DNA of 64,000 bases from Dendrobium chrysotoxum (taxonomy: Eukaryota > Streptophyta > Magnoliopsida > Asparagales > Orchidaceae). Of this stretch, positions 1 through 10,180 are shown piece by piece (the stretch's first letter is position 1; each line of letters begins with the position of its first letter). Both the position numbers and the translations under genes were made by a program. The DNA is taken from positions 55,664,573-55,728,572 of the forward strand of contig CM034305.1 in assembly GCA_019925795.1 (NCBI GenBank). Reading direction: 5' to 3'. The notes under the pieces were generated by a model that saw only the letters and a list, made by a program, of their open reading frames with translations, ran no database searches and was not told the origin of the DNA.

Positions 1-249
1 CAACGATTAATCCATTTAGACAAACAATCAAAATATACACTTCATTATCTCCCAATGATAATGAAATAATCACCAAAATTTGAAATTCCACAAGAAATTT
101 GACACCAGATCTAAAAATTTGCTGCCAAAAAAAATTTCACCCAAGAAAAAGAATATATATATAACTTGACAAAATCTCAATCATGCAAACACATCAATCA
201 CTAAGCAATTTAGTTGTTCACCCTCAGAAAATGTGAAAATATCGTGCTA
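1..249. other. AT-rich sequence, nothing recognised
   Basis: No coding frame, repeat boundary or RNA gene could be recognised before the dispersed repeat that begins near 250. Confidence 0.5.
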
Positions 250-1560
250 CAGCACAAACATCGCTTTCACAAGCTGTTAGGTTCCATTCTTCCCGAGGTA
301 CATTGGATTTTAATTTAAACAAATTTCCCACAACAATCAGCATCAGTGTTTATTTAGTTATGAGGTTCCACTTCCTATGAGCACAAGCCCTCATAGTTAA
401 TTACCCCTCCTAACGAGTAAAAGAGCACTCTCGATTAAGGATAAAAGTATATTTAGTTGTGCAAGAATTGTAGAGGTGTGTATGTGTTTTGGTCTTAGTT
501 ATGGGGGATGAAGGTATACCCGATCAAGATCCCATATATCAATCGTCCCGAGCATACTGTGAGTTTCAGTCTACCAACACTAACAACTATTGATTGTAGT
601 GCCCAGAAAATCTGATTAGCAGTCATGGGTTACCTCTTCACAGGAATCCCGAGTAAACTGAAGTGGATAGGTGTGGGTTTTAATTTTATTATAGTTTGGG
701 TTAGGACTTGGGGCTCCGCTTAAGAGTTGCCCGTAGTTTAGATTTAGGTTAGGTCTTATGACCCCATTTAGGAGTTGCCTGTAGTATGGATTTGGTTCGG
801 GGTTTACGGCTTTCATTGAAAGTAGCCCATATAGCGGGTCTCACGACTTTGCTTAGAAGTAGCTGTGTAGCGGGTCTTACAACCTCTATTAGAGGTTTCC
901 CATGTATAAGTTAAAAGCGCGTCTTACTGCTTCACTTTGGAAGTAGCCCAGAGGTTTCAGGTACGAGTGGGTCTTATGGCTTTTATTAGAAGTAGCCTAA
1001 GTAACGAGTCTTACGGCCTCTATTAAAGATGGCCCAGAGGTTAATTGTTGGTAGATTGGTACTATAGGTCCACTAGTTTGCAATTTTATTCATTAGTTTG
1101 ACACTTACTAGCCTGCAGTCGTTGTTGTTTTGACACTTACTAGCCTGCAGTTATTTTTTACTCTAGCTTTCAGTAGTGTACTTGTTGCTTTGTGCTCGTA
1201 GTTTTCTTTTACCCCCATAGCTTGTCTTTATACTTAGCCATGTTGTTCGTTCAACACCTGCTTTTCTTTACTAGCACTAATTTATTTTGTTATATTGTGC
1301 TAATATTCTACTTGTTTACTTGCAGGTATGTGGTACCTACAGTAGTTGCAGGAGCTAAAAAGCTTTGAGAGTTTGAGTCTGTGAGCTGTTGTTGTGAGAG
1401 CTGCTTGTTGAGTTGTTGTTAGAGAATTATTTGTTGGAGAGTTTGTAGAATTCACAAGTAACTGTAGTTGAATTCATTACTAAGACTGAGAGTATATTTG
1501 AGAGTTAGTAGCTTGTACTTTAGGTTGGATAGTGGAAAACTTTATTTTCTTGCCCTTTCT
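250..1560 (+). repeat. Dispersed repeat family A, copy 1 (LTR-like non-coding)
   Basis: This non-coding stretch shares several blocks in the same order with 10180-10700: a 'cctatag(a/g)gc(g/a)caagccc' block, 'agttaattacccctcctaa', 'ttcgattaagg', and a block around 'gatcaagatccca' followed by a 'cgtccc' motif. Co-linear blocks at two loci show a dispersed repeat. The non-coding character suggests LTR or untranslated DNA of a retrotransposon, but no boundary, primer site or protein domain ties it to a family. Copy 1 has a degenerate tandem array (700-1030) in its middle that copy 2 lacks. The 66-codon open frame on the minus strand at 616-816 is Asn/Pro-rich and simply reads through this array. 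Confidence 0.5.
700..1030. repeat. Degenerate tandem array, basic period ~36 bp
   Basis: Units with the core 'gggtcttacgg(c)' followed by 'cattagaagtagccc' recur. The cores begin near 701, 752, 799, 835, 871, 917, 968 and 1005, giving steps of about 51, 47, 36, 36, 46, 51 and 37 bp. The copies are diverged, so the array is old. Confidence 0.6.
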
Positions 1561-2130
1561 ATTTATATTAATTAAATTAGTTAATTAAAGCTTTAAATTT
1601 AATATAAAATTAATTGTTCGACTCGTTAATTTGGACTTTTAAATGTATTTTAAAATATTATTCAATTTAATTTAATTATATTATTAATTAAATTTTAAAG
1701 TTGGTTGCTCAATTAATTGAAAGATCTTGGTTTTATTTTAATTTGTTTAATTAATTAGAATTAGGTTTTATTTTAAATAGTTTAAATGAAAGCTCAAATT
1801 AGTATTAAATTAAGGTTCAAATTTAATTGGTTTATTAATTGAATGTTAAGTAAAGTTTTAATTTCTATTAAATTTTAAATTAATCATATTTCTGATTTTG
1901 TTAAAAAAGAGTTTAAACTACCTATTTAATTAAGTTATTAATTGAATTTCTGATTTCACTTAATTAGATTAATTATTTAACTTGTTAAAAATTAACCAAT
2001 TAGTTATTGAAAGCCTTCAATGTTGGATTAATTAAATAGTTAATTTTAAATTTTCAAATTTAATTTATAAGTTTTAATTAAAGATTCTTAAGTTGAACTT
2101 TGAATTAACTAATCAATTAGAATGGCCGTA
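1561..2130. other. Very AT-rich spacer, no gene
   Basis: Runs of 'ttaatt' and 'aatttaa' dominate. No coding frame or transposon end could be recognised. Confidence 0.5.
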
Positions 2131-2139
2131 TAAAGCCCA

Positions 2140-2330
2140 ATATTTTGCTTCTTCCTATTAGTAATTTGGCAAATTCTACAATGAGAAACTAGGTGTACAT
2201 TGTCAATTTTCAAGCTGGCCAATAATACCTATCCTCAGTCATAACTACTATTTTATCTTGATCAAATTGTCCCGCATTACCAGTAGCATGTATGTCTAGG
2301 CCAAGAAAATATGTCAGCAATGAGTGGGAA
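2140..2330 (-). pseudogene. Ty3/gypsy integrase zinc-finger remnant
   Basis: Read on the minus strand, this stretch gives a frame containing GQFDQDKIVVMTEDRYYWP, followed by a degraded block ending in FAKLLIG. This matches the N-terminal H-H-C-C region of plant Ty3/gypsy integrases, where a 'GHFG..KT......RYYWP' block precedes a 'C..CQ.AKG' block. The expected His and Cys residues are partly replaced and there are in-frame stops, so it is a dead fragment of under 200 bp. No neighbouring reverse transcriptase or LTR was seen. The family assignment rests on one short motif. Confidence 0.55.
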
Positions 2331-2375
2331 TACAAGGTTAAGTTCCTCAAAAGAAAAAAAAAAACAATCCTTAAT

Positions 2376-2940
2376 TATTAGTAGAATTTAAGTTCGATGG
2401 TTTAACTGGAGGAATGCATCGAGCTTGTTGTGTGATAGAAAAGTCCCCTTCAAACTTAAGGGAAAATTCTATAAGATGATGGTTAGATCTGCAATGCTTT
2501 ATGTTGCAGAATGTTGGCCATTAAAAGAAAAGCATAATATTAAGTAAGTGTTGCAGAGATGAGGATGCTCAGGCAGATGAGTGGCTTTACTCTTAAAGAC
2601 AAGATACGAAATGAGTATATACATAAAATACATGAAAAACCTGGAGTAGCTCCAGTGAAAGATAAGATAGAGAGTCACTTTAGATGGTTTGGTCACATAA
2701 AACGACGACCATTTGATGACCCGCATAGGAAAGTAGATGCATTAGATTTGACTTATGTTATGAAAGGTAGAGGTAGACCTAAAAAGACTTGATTAGAAAA
2801 TATTAGAAATGACCTTTCTTTATTAGATTTAAATGAGAATTCAACTCTTAGCAGGACACAATGGAGAAAAAGAATTCATGTAGCCAACCCTATATAGTGG
2901 GATAAATGCTTGATGTTGTTGTTGTTGTTGTTGTTGATCT
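2376..2940 (+). mobile_element. RTE-type LINE, 5'-truncated 3' end
   Basis: The 3' end of a plant RTE (BovB-like) LINE. The plus-strand reading gives the C-terminal region of the endonuclease/reverse-transcriptase protein: a block starting RWFNWRNASSLLCDRK, then MRMLRQMSGFTLKDK, then RWFGHIKRRP and GRGRPKKT. It ends in the family's typical 'gggataaatgcttgatg' followed by (ttg)n. In-frame stops and indels break the frame (for example TAA at the 'IK' position and TGA after PKKT). Four other copies of the same LINE end lie on the minus strand of this window. Confidence 0.85.
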
Positions 2941-3001
2941 TACTAATTACTCAACAATTTATACACACCTCCAAACCACCAACATGTTAAGTGAAAGAGC
3001 A

Positions 3002-3125
3002 CAAGGACTCATATTCTCATGAAAAAATTCTTTCATAAAGACTCATATTCATGATATTCTCATGAATATGAGTCTTATGAAAGCGCAAGGACTCATATTT
3101 TCATGAATAAATTCTTTCATAAATA
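3002..3125. repeat. 37-bp direct repeats flanking a 23-bp-arm inverted repeat
   Basis: The block starting 'caaggactcatatt' occurs at 3002 and again at 3086 (84 bp apart) with two mismatches over ~37 bp. Between them, from about 3031 to 3082, is a near-perfect inverted repeat: arms of 23-24 bp (core agactcatattcatga) around the 5-nt loop tattc. No protein is encoded. Confidence 0.8.
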
Positions 3126-3129
3126 GCTC

Positions 3130-3660
3130 ATCTACTTGACTTATAAGTTTAACAAGTTTAATAATAAAGGAACAGCACAAGGATTCTGATGCAGGACTAA
3201 TATGCTTTGAATAAAATTTAGAATTTGCACGTATTCATTCAAGAGCAATTACTTGATTAAACTACTAGCAATTAGAACGATGAAAATAAAACAACAAAAG
3301 GGGTGCTTGCGTTTAGGCTAAACCACAGTAAAATGCTTGAACAAACAAATAGATAGGAAATTCAAATCAAAGCTAACTTAGTAGATGTTCATTCACAATC
3401 CCTTAATTAACATTAAGATAAGTAAACATATTAGGAGCTCACAAAGTAATCCTACGTTTACTAAGCTTTGTTTAGCAAATCAAGCGGCGTCGATCTTTTG
3501 CAATTTCATCATCACCTACAAGATTAGTAGAAAGAAGAAGTGACTTGATGAGGAGAGACAGTTCACCTTAACCGTGAAGGAATCGTCGTCGGAAAGTAGC
3601 CACTTGAAGGCCAATGGTATGAATGAGGAGCCGTAGGATTTGGGTGAAATATCCTCTGAG
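3130..3660. other. Intronic/intergenic DNA, nothing recognised
   Basis: If the AAA-ATPase exon at 4308-4892 belongs to a continuing gene, this lies in its following intron. I looked for the next expected exon on the minus strand and did not find it. Confidence 0.4.
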
Positions 3661-3662
3661 TG

Positions 3663-4150
3663 AGGAAGTGTATTCCGGGATCATAAAGGAAGGTTTTTAT
3701 TAGCATTTGGATTCAATGGTGTTCATTGGGACATTTCTCGGTTGGAAATGTTAGCTATCTACTCATTGGAATTGATCCTTAAAGATTGGATGATGCAATA
3801 CAAAGGAATTATAATTGAAGGGGATAACATCAATTTTATTAATTATATTCAGGATGGTCTTAAGAAGATGGAGGCATGCAAGTCCGGCATTGAAGTTGAA
3901 GTTTTGTCTTTTATTAAAGATTTTCATCCTGCCATTTTTAATCATGTGAATAGGGAATGTAATAAGTTAGCGGATGTTTGTGCTAACAGTGCTCTTAGTG
4001 GGAGTTTTGTTTGGGATGATGTTAGTATGAATCATATTCCTCCTCATTTTATTCAAGTGTTAAAGGAGGAATGTGACGCTGTTAATAGTTTGTATTATGC
4101 CTTTTCTTTTAATGCTATTGCTATGTGCATCTTTCAAAAAAAAAAAAAGA
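3663..4150 (+). pseudogene. L1-type LINE, RNase H domain and poly(A) tail
   Basis: A continuous plus-strand frame runs from about 3665 to 4162. It begins GSVFRDHKGRFLLAF, continues with SRLEMLAIYSLELIL and IIEGDNINFINYI, and ends with HVNRECNKLADVCANSAL. This is the order of a type I RNase H fold as found at the C terminus of plant L1 LINEs (RVT_3): first strand around 'RDHKG', the E of 'LEMLAI', the D of 'EGDN', and the final 'REcNklAD' motif. The frame is followed by a poly(A) run at 4137-4148, as expected at a LINE 3' end. It is 5'-truncated, with no reverse transcriptase upstream. The insertion lies between AAA-ATPase gene parts. Confidence 0.75.
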
Positions 4151-4307
4151 ATATACAGGAATAAAAATGTGAATATAGCAAAATGAGAATGCAAGTGACG
4201 GCAAACGCCCACATCACCAGAAGGCAAGACAATGTAGGTGTCATATTAGAAAGGAGACAATGAAAAGGTAGGAAAAAATACTCACAACTATATAATAAAA
4301 TTCACAC

Positions 4308-4892
4308 CTTAGATAGTATGGAAAGTTTTCAAAAGAAACTTTAATCTCACAAGCACAAAGAATCCCACGTTTCAGTCGCTCTTTGAATGTTTGGGATCTA
4401 GAGCTGATTAAATTAGCTGCTAGACTTCAAGATCCTTCACAAACTCCTTTTGATCTTCAATTTTTTGGAAAACATTCCCACTCGAATCCAGTTCAGCATT
4501 ATAAGACCCTCAAGCATCCTTAAAAGTGGCCTAAATTCAAAATTTGTACCAGAGCTTTTTGCCAATTCTGGATCAATATGAGCCTCAACACACATGCTGC
4601 TAGCCAGATCATGTACAGCAGTAGTAGCCTTACCCCCATCAGTAACAGCACAGTTGGTACTACCCTTCATCAAATGGATATCGTTAACAGCACCTGAGAT
4701 GGAGCCTGACACAACAGAAGCAGAAGGCAAAGTAGGTGTTTCAAGTCGATCATTGTCACCATTATATGCTGCGTAAGATTGAGTAGCCTCATCATTTGTA
4801 TGATTACATAAAGAGGCTAGTATTGATGCATCAGCAAAAGCTGACGGGTCACCTGACCTGGTTCCATCCTGAAATCCTTTCACAATTACACC
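4308..4892 (-). pseudogene. FHA/AAA+ ATPase gene, large middle exon with two frame breaks
   Basis: The exon opens after an AG acceptor ('ctcgtag|GGTGTA') with a frame reading KGFQDGTRSGDPSAF, then SILASL, then ETPTLPS, then FEFRPLLRMLEG. From my knowledge of plant FHA/AAA+ ATPases (Arabidopsis AT1G02890/AT4G02480 group), these match in order the 'RSGDPSAV.GASILASL' and 'RPLLRMLAGS' blocks between the FHA and ATPase domains. The match then continues in two other frames. After RMLEG a one-base shift gives SYNAELDSSGNVF and QKEFVKD. A second shift gives SQTFKERLKRGIL and VSFENFPYYL, ending at a GT donor ('CTAAG|GTGTGA'). Each break looks like a single missing base, so either the copy is dead or the assembly has indel errors. 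The AAA module itself (Walker A/B) is not in the window. Confidence 0.7.
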
Positions 4893-5940
4893 CTACGAGT
4901 CAGAAAATTAGTTAAAGAAAGAATAAAGTTGATTCACTGTTTTCTTATAGTCAAGTGGCTGGAAATCTGCCAAAATATTAGCAAATTCTTGATCTAGAAG
5001 ATGATAAAATAACACCATTGCAGTCAAAATTATTAAAAGATAGAATCATAGCAAATCAAATACTTGCAACGGATGCATAAGCATAATTGGAAATTGGAAA
5101 AATTAAAGACGACTTCAATCTAACTAATAGAATAAAAGATTTTGTTCTTAATTTCTTTTCCCTCAAGTTTTAAGTTCAGTTGCTCCCAAATATTCCAAGC
5201 ACATCGAAACATGTTGCTGCTGAGATGCAAATAGAAGAAACGACGCATGGAACTGAAAAAAAAAAACATCAAAGGAACAATCCAAATGCCAGACATTTAC
5301 ATATTTCTAAAAATCCAATAGGACGCCTGATTCTACAGAGCTTGGCTGTCTAGCATACCATCAATATGAAAATGAAGCTTCTGGACAAATAGAGTCACAA
5401 AGATATCAACGGAAAAGCCTAACTATATCAAGAGCAAGACAGTCATAGACCATATAGATCAGGAATTCACTCGAACACTAATGCCCAACACTGCAAATCG
5501 GTGAATTTTGAAGCAATACTAGCCCAAAGGTACAGCATTACTCCAGTTGTAGCCAACAAGCAATGGAATGTAGTAGATATGCCTATGATATTGTAAAAAT
5601 ACCAAATTGACATGGTAGAATAAGAAGCATTACCATGGCAAATGTCTATCAACTTCTTGATATCAGATTGCTCAAAAACCAAAATCTGGTGGACTTTGAA
5701 GATCTGTAAAGAGGATAATGGAGATCAAATCCTAGCCTTAGAAATTAGCATGCATGAGAACTTCCTCATTCTTCAAGCTTGCCTTGAGATCAAACCCTAG
5801 GCTTAGAAATTAGCATATATGAAATGGTCAATTTGTTACAAAATATGGAGCATATGTATTCTGAAACAGATAAAATAATGAACATTCAATTGAAGAGAAT
5901 CAAGTATCAAAATATAGAATGTAATTCCAATTAGAAATGA
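4893..5940. other. Presumed intron of the AAA-ATPase gene
   Basis: No exon recognised. A ~30-bp phrase 'gatcaaa(t/c)cctag...cttagaaattagcat' is present twice (about 5720 and 5780), a small local duplication. Confidence 0.4.
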
Positions 5941-5949
5941 GAGATAAGC

Positions 5950-6745
5950 CAGAAATACTAAGAGAGGATCAGAGCGGTTTCAGGATTAGGGTTTTGAGAA
6001 GAGAGAAAATTTGAGAATAAGAGAGAGGGAATCAAAATAAAGGAGAAACTTACCTTCGTGAGGATAGTGAAAGTGAAAATCACAGTGAGAAAGAGAGAGA
6101 ATTGGGAGAGATGTAGCCAAGCAAATTCATCAAGCATATGAAGAAAAAATGATATTAAAAATTCTCATTCCATTGAAAAGTCTAGGTTGAAGAGACTATT
6201 TATAGGCATCCAAGGACTCTTAAAATCTCAATTACATGACATTACCATCCAATCAATTTGAAATTCCAAAGCAATTTGAAATTCAAAAAAAGTCTAGCCA
6301 ATTACCAAAAAAACTAAAATGACCTAATTAAAATAAAAGTCTCATTGTTTAATAGTCATGCAATCAAATCAAACTCAAAAAGAAGTATTGGATGGCTTAG
6401 AAACTTGGTTTCATGTAGCATAGCAGTCATTTTAATGATGCAATAGACGTCGAAGGATGATCTCCATCAATTTCCAAGGTTGGAAACAACTCTCCTCAAG
6501 AGAAAGGGAGATGAAATTGTTCATCTAAAAAATGTGAAGTTCATCATGTACTAGCCAAATATCTTCAATGGTGGATGATCATGCTATTGAATCAGATTTA
6601 ATTGGCCATTAGGCCCATTTTAACTTCATTTATAACTAGTAACTATCTATTCAATTTCATTACATTGTTGGAACTAATGGTAGCACAGGAATAGTAAGTT
6701 ACACACTCTATTCCTCCTACCATGTAGCAGAATTTCCAATATTTC
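5950..6745 (-). repeat. LTR-like sequence with TATA box on the minus strand
   Basis: On the minus strand a canonical TATA box, cctataaatag, lies at 6206-6196. A CT-rich leader follows, with a GT donor around 6053 ('cacgaag|gtaagtt'). The surrounding ~800 bp has the composition of a plant copia LTR: a long AT-rich upstream part, the TATA box, then a short CT-rich leader. No matching second LTR, primer site or target duplication was found, so it may be a solo LTR, a truncated LTR, or a real promoter. It lies in what should be an intron of the AAA-ATPase gene. Confidence 0.4.
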
Positions 6746-6829
6746 ATCAATAAAAACATGAACGAGAGAGAAATTTAAATAAATACTTGATAAATGAAGA
6801 CTAAAGTAGATGACTAAAAGGGAGAACAA

Positions 6830-7500
6830 AGAAAGCCCTACAGGATATCCTAAAGTTGTTGAATGACACTTTTTTAGGAGAATAGCTTGCTTTTAGTTAT
6901 ACCAATGGTCAACCTAAAGCAAGAATGGAAAGAATCAGAATATTAGATAAGGAGGTAATGTTGCCAACAGTAGTTTTACCAGAAACAAAAATGTCATCAG
7001 CAAAAAGTAAGATATATTGGCTTTGGATTTGGGAATACAATGAAAACTATTATCTGCAGCTTGCTCCCAAAGATGAGAAGCCATCCATAGTCATCACAAA
7101 GAGATAAGGGGAGAGGGAGAAACGATAAATGAATCCTCTAGTAGAATGGAAAAAAACCTTTAAAGGATTTGTCAACATTCATAAAGAAGTTGATTTTATT
7201 AATACAAGCCTTGACCCAATTGATGAAAGGGATCGAAAATCCTTCACTTTAAACTAACAAGAAGGACGTGATGGCTTATAGAGTCAAAAGCATTAATACA
7301 GATCAAATTTAGCAAATAAGCCTTTTCATCGCTCTTATTATTTAAATCTCCTAAAAAGTTCAATGACAAAGATGAGATTTTCATTCAATTTCCTCCAACA
7401 GAGGAAAGCAACTTGAGCATGGATATAATGTTGAATGAGCACAATTCTATTGGCAAAGAGCTTGGCTATGATTTTGTTGAAGTAATAAAGAGAAATAAGT
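6830..7500 (-). pseudogene. L1-type LINE reverse transcriptase remnant
   Basis: Reading the minus strand across several frameshifts gives the classic plant L1 reverse-transcriptase blocks in order: NKIIAKLFANRI (usual YKIIAKILANRL), INAFDSISHHVLL (usual AFDSVSW.FL), IPFINWVKACI, and finally ADDIFVSGKT, the catalytic (F)ADD motif, followed by GITKSKLFS. At least four frame changes and several stops separate the blocks, so nothing can be made from it. The poly(A) at 7517-7530 lies on the upstream side of this element and is not its tail. The 60-codon plus-strand frame at 6925 is the antisense of this remnant. Confidence 0.75.
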
Positions 7501-7588
7501 CAACAATCAAATTATAAAAAAAAAAAAAAAGATTTCATCTTAGGGGTCAAAGTAACAACTATATGGTTGACATGTCTAGGAAGATTAT

Positions 7589-7766
7589 CAAAACAACAAT
7601 AACATCAAGCCCTTATCCCAGTAAGTAGGGTCGGCTACATGAATCATTTTTCCCCATTGTATCCTGTTAAGAGTCAAATTCTCATTTAAATCCAATAAAA
7701 AATTTTCATTTCTAATATTTTCTAACCAAGTCTTTTTAAGTCTACCTCTAACTTTCTTAATATAGG
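7589..7766 (-). mobile_element. RTE-type LINE 3' end, left piece (split by a hAT element)
   Basis: Begins (in plus-strand view) with 'aacaacaataacatcaagcccttatccca', the reverse complement of the RTE LINE terminus, and continues through the 'aagtctttttaagtctacctcta' block. The LINE breaks off at 7766 and resumes at 9765/9773 after the hAT insertion. The 8 bp at 7759-7766 are the left target duplication. Confidence 0.85.
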
Positions 7767-9764
7767 CAAGGTTTAAAATTGAGTAAATAAGCCTCGAGGC
7801 GTTTTTCGTCCGTGAGGCAAGGCGTAAGCCTCACGGACGAAGAATTGCGTAAATGAGAATTAACGTATTCTAACAGGTAAATAACAGTAAGAGTGTATCA
7901 TACAATAAAAACATCTAAATGAAAAGTGAAATTAGTGAAAAACAATAAAATAGATGCAATACATGCATCTCATAGCATAATTCAAAGTAAAAACCACAAA
8001 TATAAGTCTATCAAAACTCCCTAAGTACAAATAAGAAAGAATATATAAAATCCAATCATGCTCCATCACTAAATGGGTTTTCAAGGGAATCTTCTTCTCC
8101 AATTGTATCTATGAATGCCAAATCTTCATTATCTTCAATGATACCCACTTTTCTCTTTCCTGTTCAATAAGAATGATTAATGTCATATTAATTACATATA
8201 TATAGTGTAATAGCATAAAAGAAATTGTGAGATACCTTTATTTGCTTGTTGTGCTGCAGAACTAGTAGATGTGTGTGGTGTGGTATTAGTGGATGTGCCA
8301 ACTTGATCTGCTTCGCCCCTCAAGACATCCACACTTAGATCTTCTAGCTGCAGGTCTGATAATGGCAAATCTATCTGATCTCTATAAACCATTCATTATC
8401 AGACGTCACATCATCACACACCAAAGGGTCCTCATAATCCTTCAACCCCTTGTTCATCAACCTCCTATCTCTCAACCTCTTGTTGTGCATAATATACACA
8501 AGGGAGTTCATTCTGAGTGTTGAAAGTCGATTTCTTCTCTTCGTTTGCACTTGACTATACGTGCTCCAGTTTCACTCACACCTAGAGGAAGAACAAGTGA
8601 GGCCCAAAACTCTAACTGCAAAACTCTGTAACTCAGGGGTAAAATCACCAAATTGGATCCACCATTCAACTATTTTCAAGAAGAAAAAATGATAATCAGA
8701 ACATCTTAAAGTGTTATGCATGTACAAATACTTTGCAAAAATAAGTAGACCTGGAGAGCATTTGGCAATAGTAGATTTCGCTGCTTGCAGACCAAAAAAA
8801 TCCCTCCCTATTCTGAAATAGAACAAGCTCTAAATCTGCAAGCTCCCTGACGGTCGGGTCCGCTCTCAATCAACATCTGACCAGCTGCTTTGTATGCACT
8901 GGCATTGTCAGTCACCACCTGAACAACCAATTGCTCCCCAATCTCCTCAACAACCCCATCTAGTAAATTGAAAATGAATTCAGCATTTTTAACCTCATCT
9001 GAAGCTTCAACTGATCGTAAAAACACCGTGCCATAGGGATTGTTTACAAGGATATTAATCAAGCTCCTGCTTTTCATGTCAAACCATCCATATGACATAA
9101 TAGTAACACCAGTCTCACTCCATGTCCGTTTAATCTCATCAATACTCTGCTCTGTGTTCTGCAGCTCCTCCTTCAAAATCTATATTCGCAACTCGTACAT
9201 GGAAGGTGCCTTCAACCCTCTCCCATACAACCCTACAGATCGCAACATATTGAAGTAGGTCGGCGATGTCACAACATTAAATTGAATGGCATTCTCATAA
9301 AAAAATCTGTCAATATCCATGCAAACCTGACGTCGACCCTCTCTGGTACCAGCCGCAGGCATCATCTATGCATGTCCTCTATCCTCTCCTGGGTTAATCA
9401 TATGCTGGTCCATAAGACCCCGCGCACCACTATTATGTATAGTGGAGGAAGAGCCCTTTCCACTCTCACTCCCGAAGTAAGAACCATGTTCGGACTTGCA
9501 GAGCTCCTGCGTGCGGTTCGGGACTTCAAGTAAGCCAATAGGGAAGAATGAAAGGGGTTTTTTTTTTTATTACTCACTTAAGTGAGTGGGACCCGGCTCC
9601 ATGAGGCTTACGCCTCACCCAATATTGCGCAATTGCGCCTCTGAGGCGCGCCTCAGGAGCCATGAGGCGTAAGCCTCAGCTAGTCCCAAAGTTGCTTAAG
9701 CAATGAGACTCTTGGGGACAAATTGCGCAGAGGCGCGCCTCTTATTGCGCAATTTTAAACTATG
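7767..9764 (-). mobile_element. hAT transposon, internally deleted
   Basis: A 1,998-bp element flanked by an 8-bp target duplication (aatatagg at 7759-7766, aatataga at 9765-9772), as expected for hAT. The ends are inverted: caaggtttaaaattg at 7767, and catagtttaaaattg as the reverse complement of the right end. Subterminal regions on both sides are packed with 'gcctc/gaggc' and 'ttgcgcaatt' motifs, typical of hAT transposase-binding ends. The minus strand carries transposase parts (8390-9365). Removing the element restores a continuous RTE LINE, which confirms the boundaries. Confidence 0.9.
8390..9365 (-). pseudogene. hAT transposase remnant (DUF659 and hATC parts)
   Basis: The minus-strand frame from 9365 reads DIDRFFYENAIQFNVV, then a TAG stop at 9180-9182, then in the same frame TWSETGVTIMSYGWFDMKSR, NPYGTVFLRSVEAS and VVTDNASAYKAAG. 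This is the DUF659 domain, including its catalytic-fold 'D' (VTDNA). The middle of a normal transposase is missing. The frame resumes at 8826 with AAKSTIAKCSP, and after a probable 81-nt intron (GT..AG, 8750-8670) gives EWWIQFG, TPELQSFAVRVL and LTCSSSRCE. A TGA stop follows, then NWSTYSQVQTKRRNRL. This is the C-terminal hAT dimerisation domain. Two stops, a later frameshift and an internal deletion make it non-functional. Confidence 0.85.
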
Positions 9765-9772
9765 AATATAGA

Positions 9773-9860
9773 TCAAGTCTAATGCATCTACACTCTCCAA
9801 ACTAAGTCATCAGAAGGCTAACATTTTATTTGTCCAAATCATCTAAAGCGGCTTTCTCTA
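9773..9860 (-). mobile_element. RTE-type LINE 3' end, right piece
   Basis: Continues the LINE interrupted at 7766. 'tcaagtctaatgcatctac', 'gtcatcagaaggct' and 'tctaatcttatcttccact' match the same region of the copies at 25800 and 58860. Homology fades after about 9860. Confidence 0.8.
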
Positions 9861-10180
9861 ATCTTATCTTCCACTAGTGACTCTCTCTAAGAAGCTTATC
9901 AGAAAAAAAAAATTAATGAAGCAAAGCAAATAATATTCAAAGATGCCTAAAAAAGGTAACATTGAAGCCATTAGGGCAGCAAAAATTATGGATGCCATCA
10001 TCCATGAATTTAGAAGGAAATTACAAAGCTTAATAAGATATTTTTCTAGGTAGAAATTTTAGTGGTAGATGAAGGAAAAAGTCCATTGAAAAGATTTGAA
10101 AAGTGAGATGTGAGCTCTAAAAATTCCATGCACTTCCCCGGCCTCTCCGCACCATATCTCGTTTCTTGTTTATCATTACG
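9861..10180. other. Spacer, nothing recognised
   Basis: No supported feature between the LINE remnant and repeat family A copy 2. Confidence 0.4.

Noticed and set aside
4437..4883. An independent small gene of 148 codons
   Set aside because: It starts at a GTG behind a splice acceptor, and its homology continues past its stop in other frames, so it is part of a larger AAA-ATPase exon.
9282..9533. Plus-strand frame of 83 codons in the hAT element
   Set aside because: Antisense to the transposase remnant and its subterminal region.
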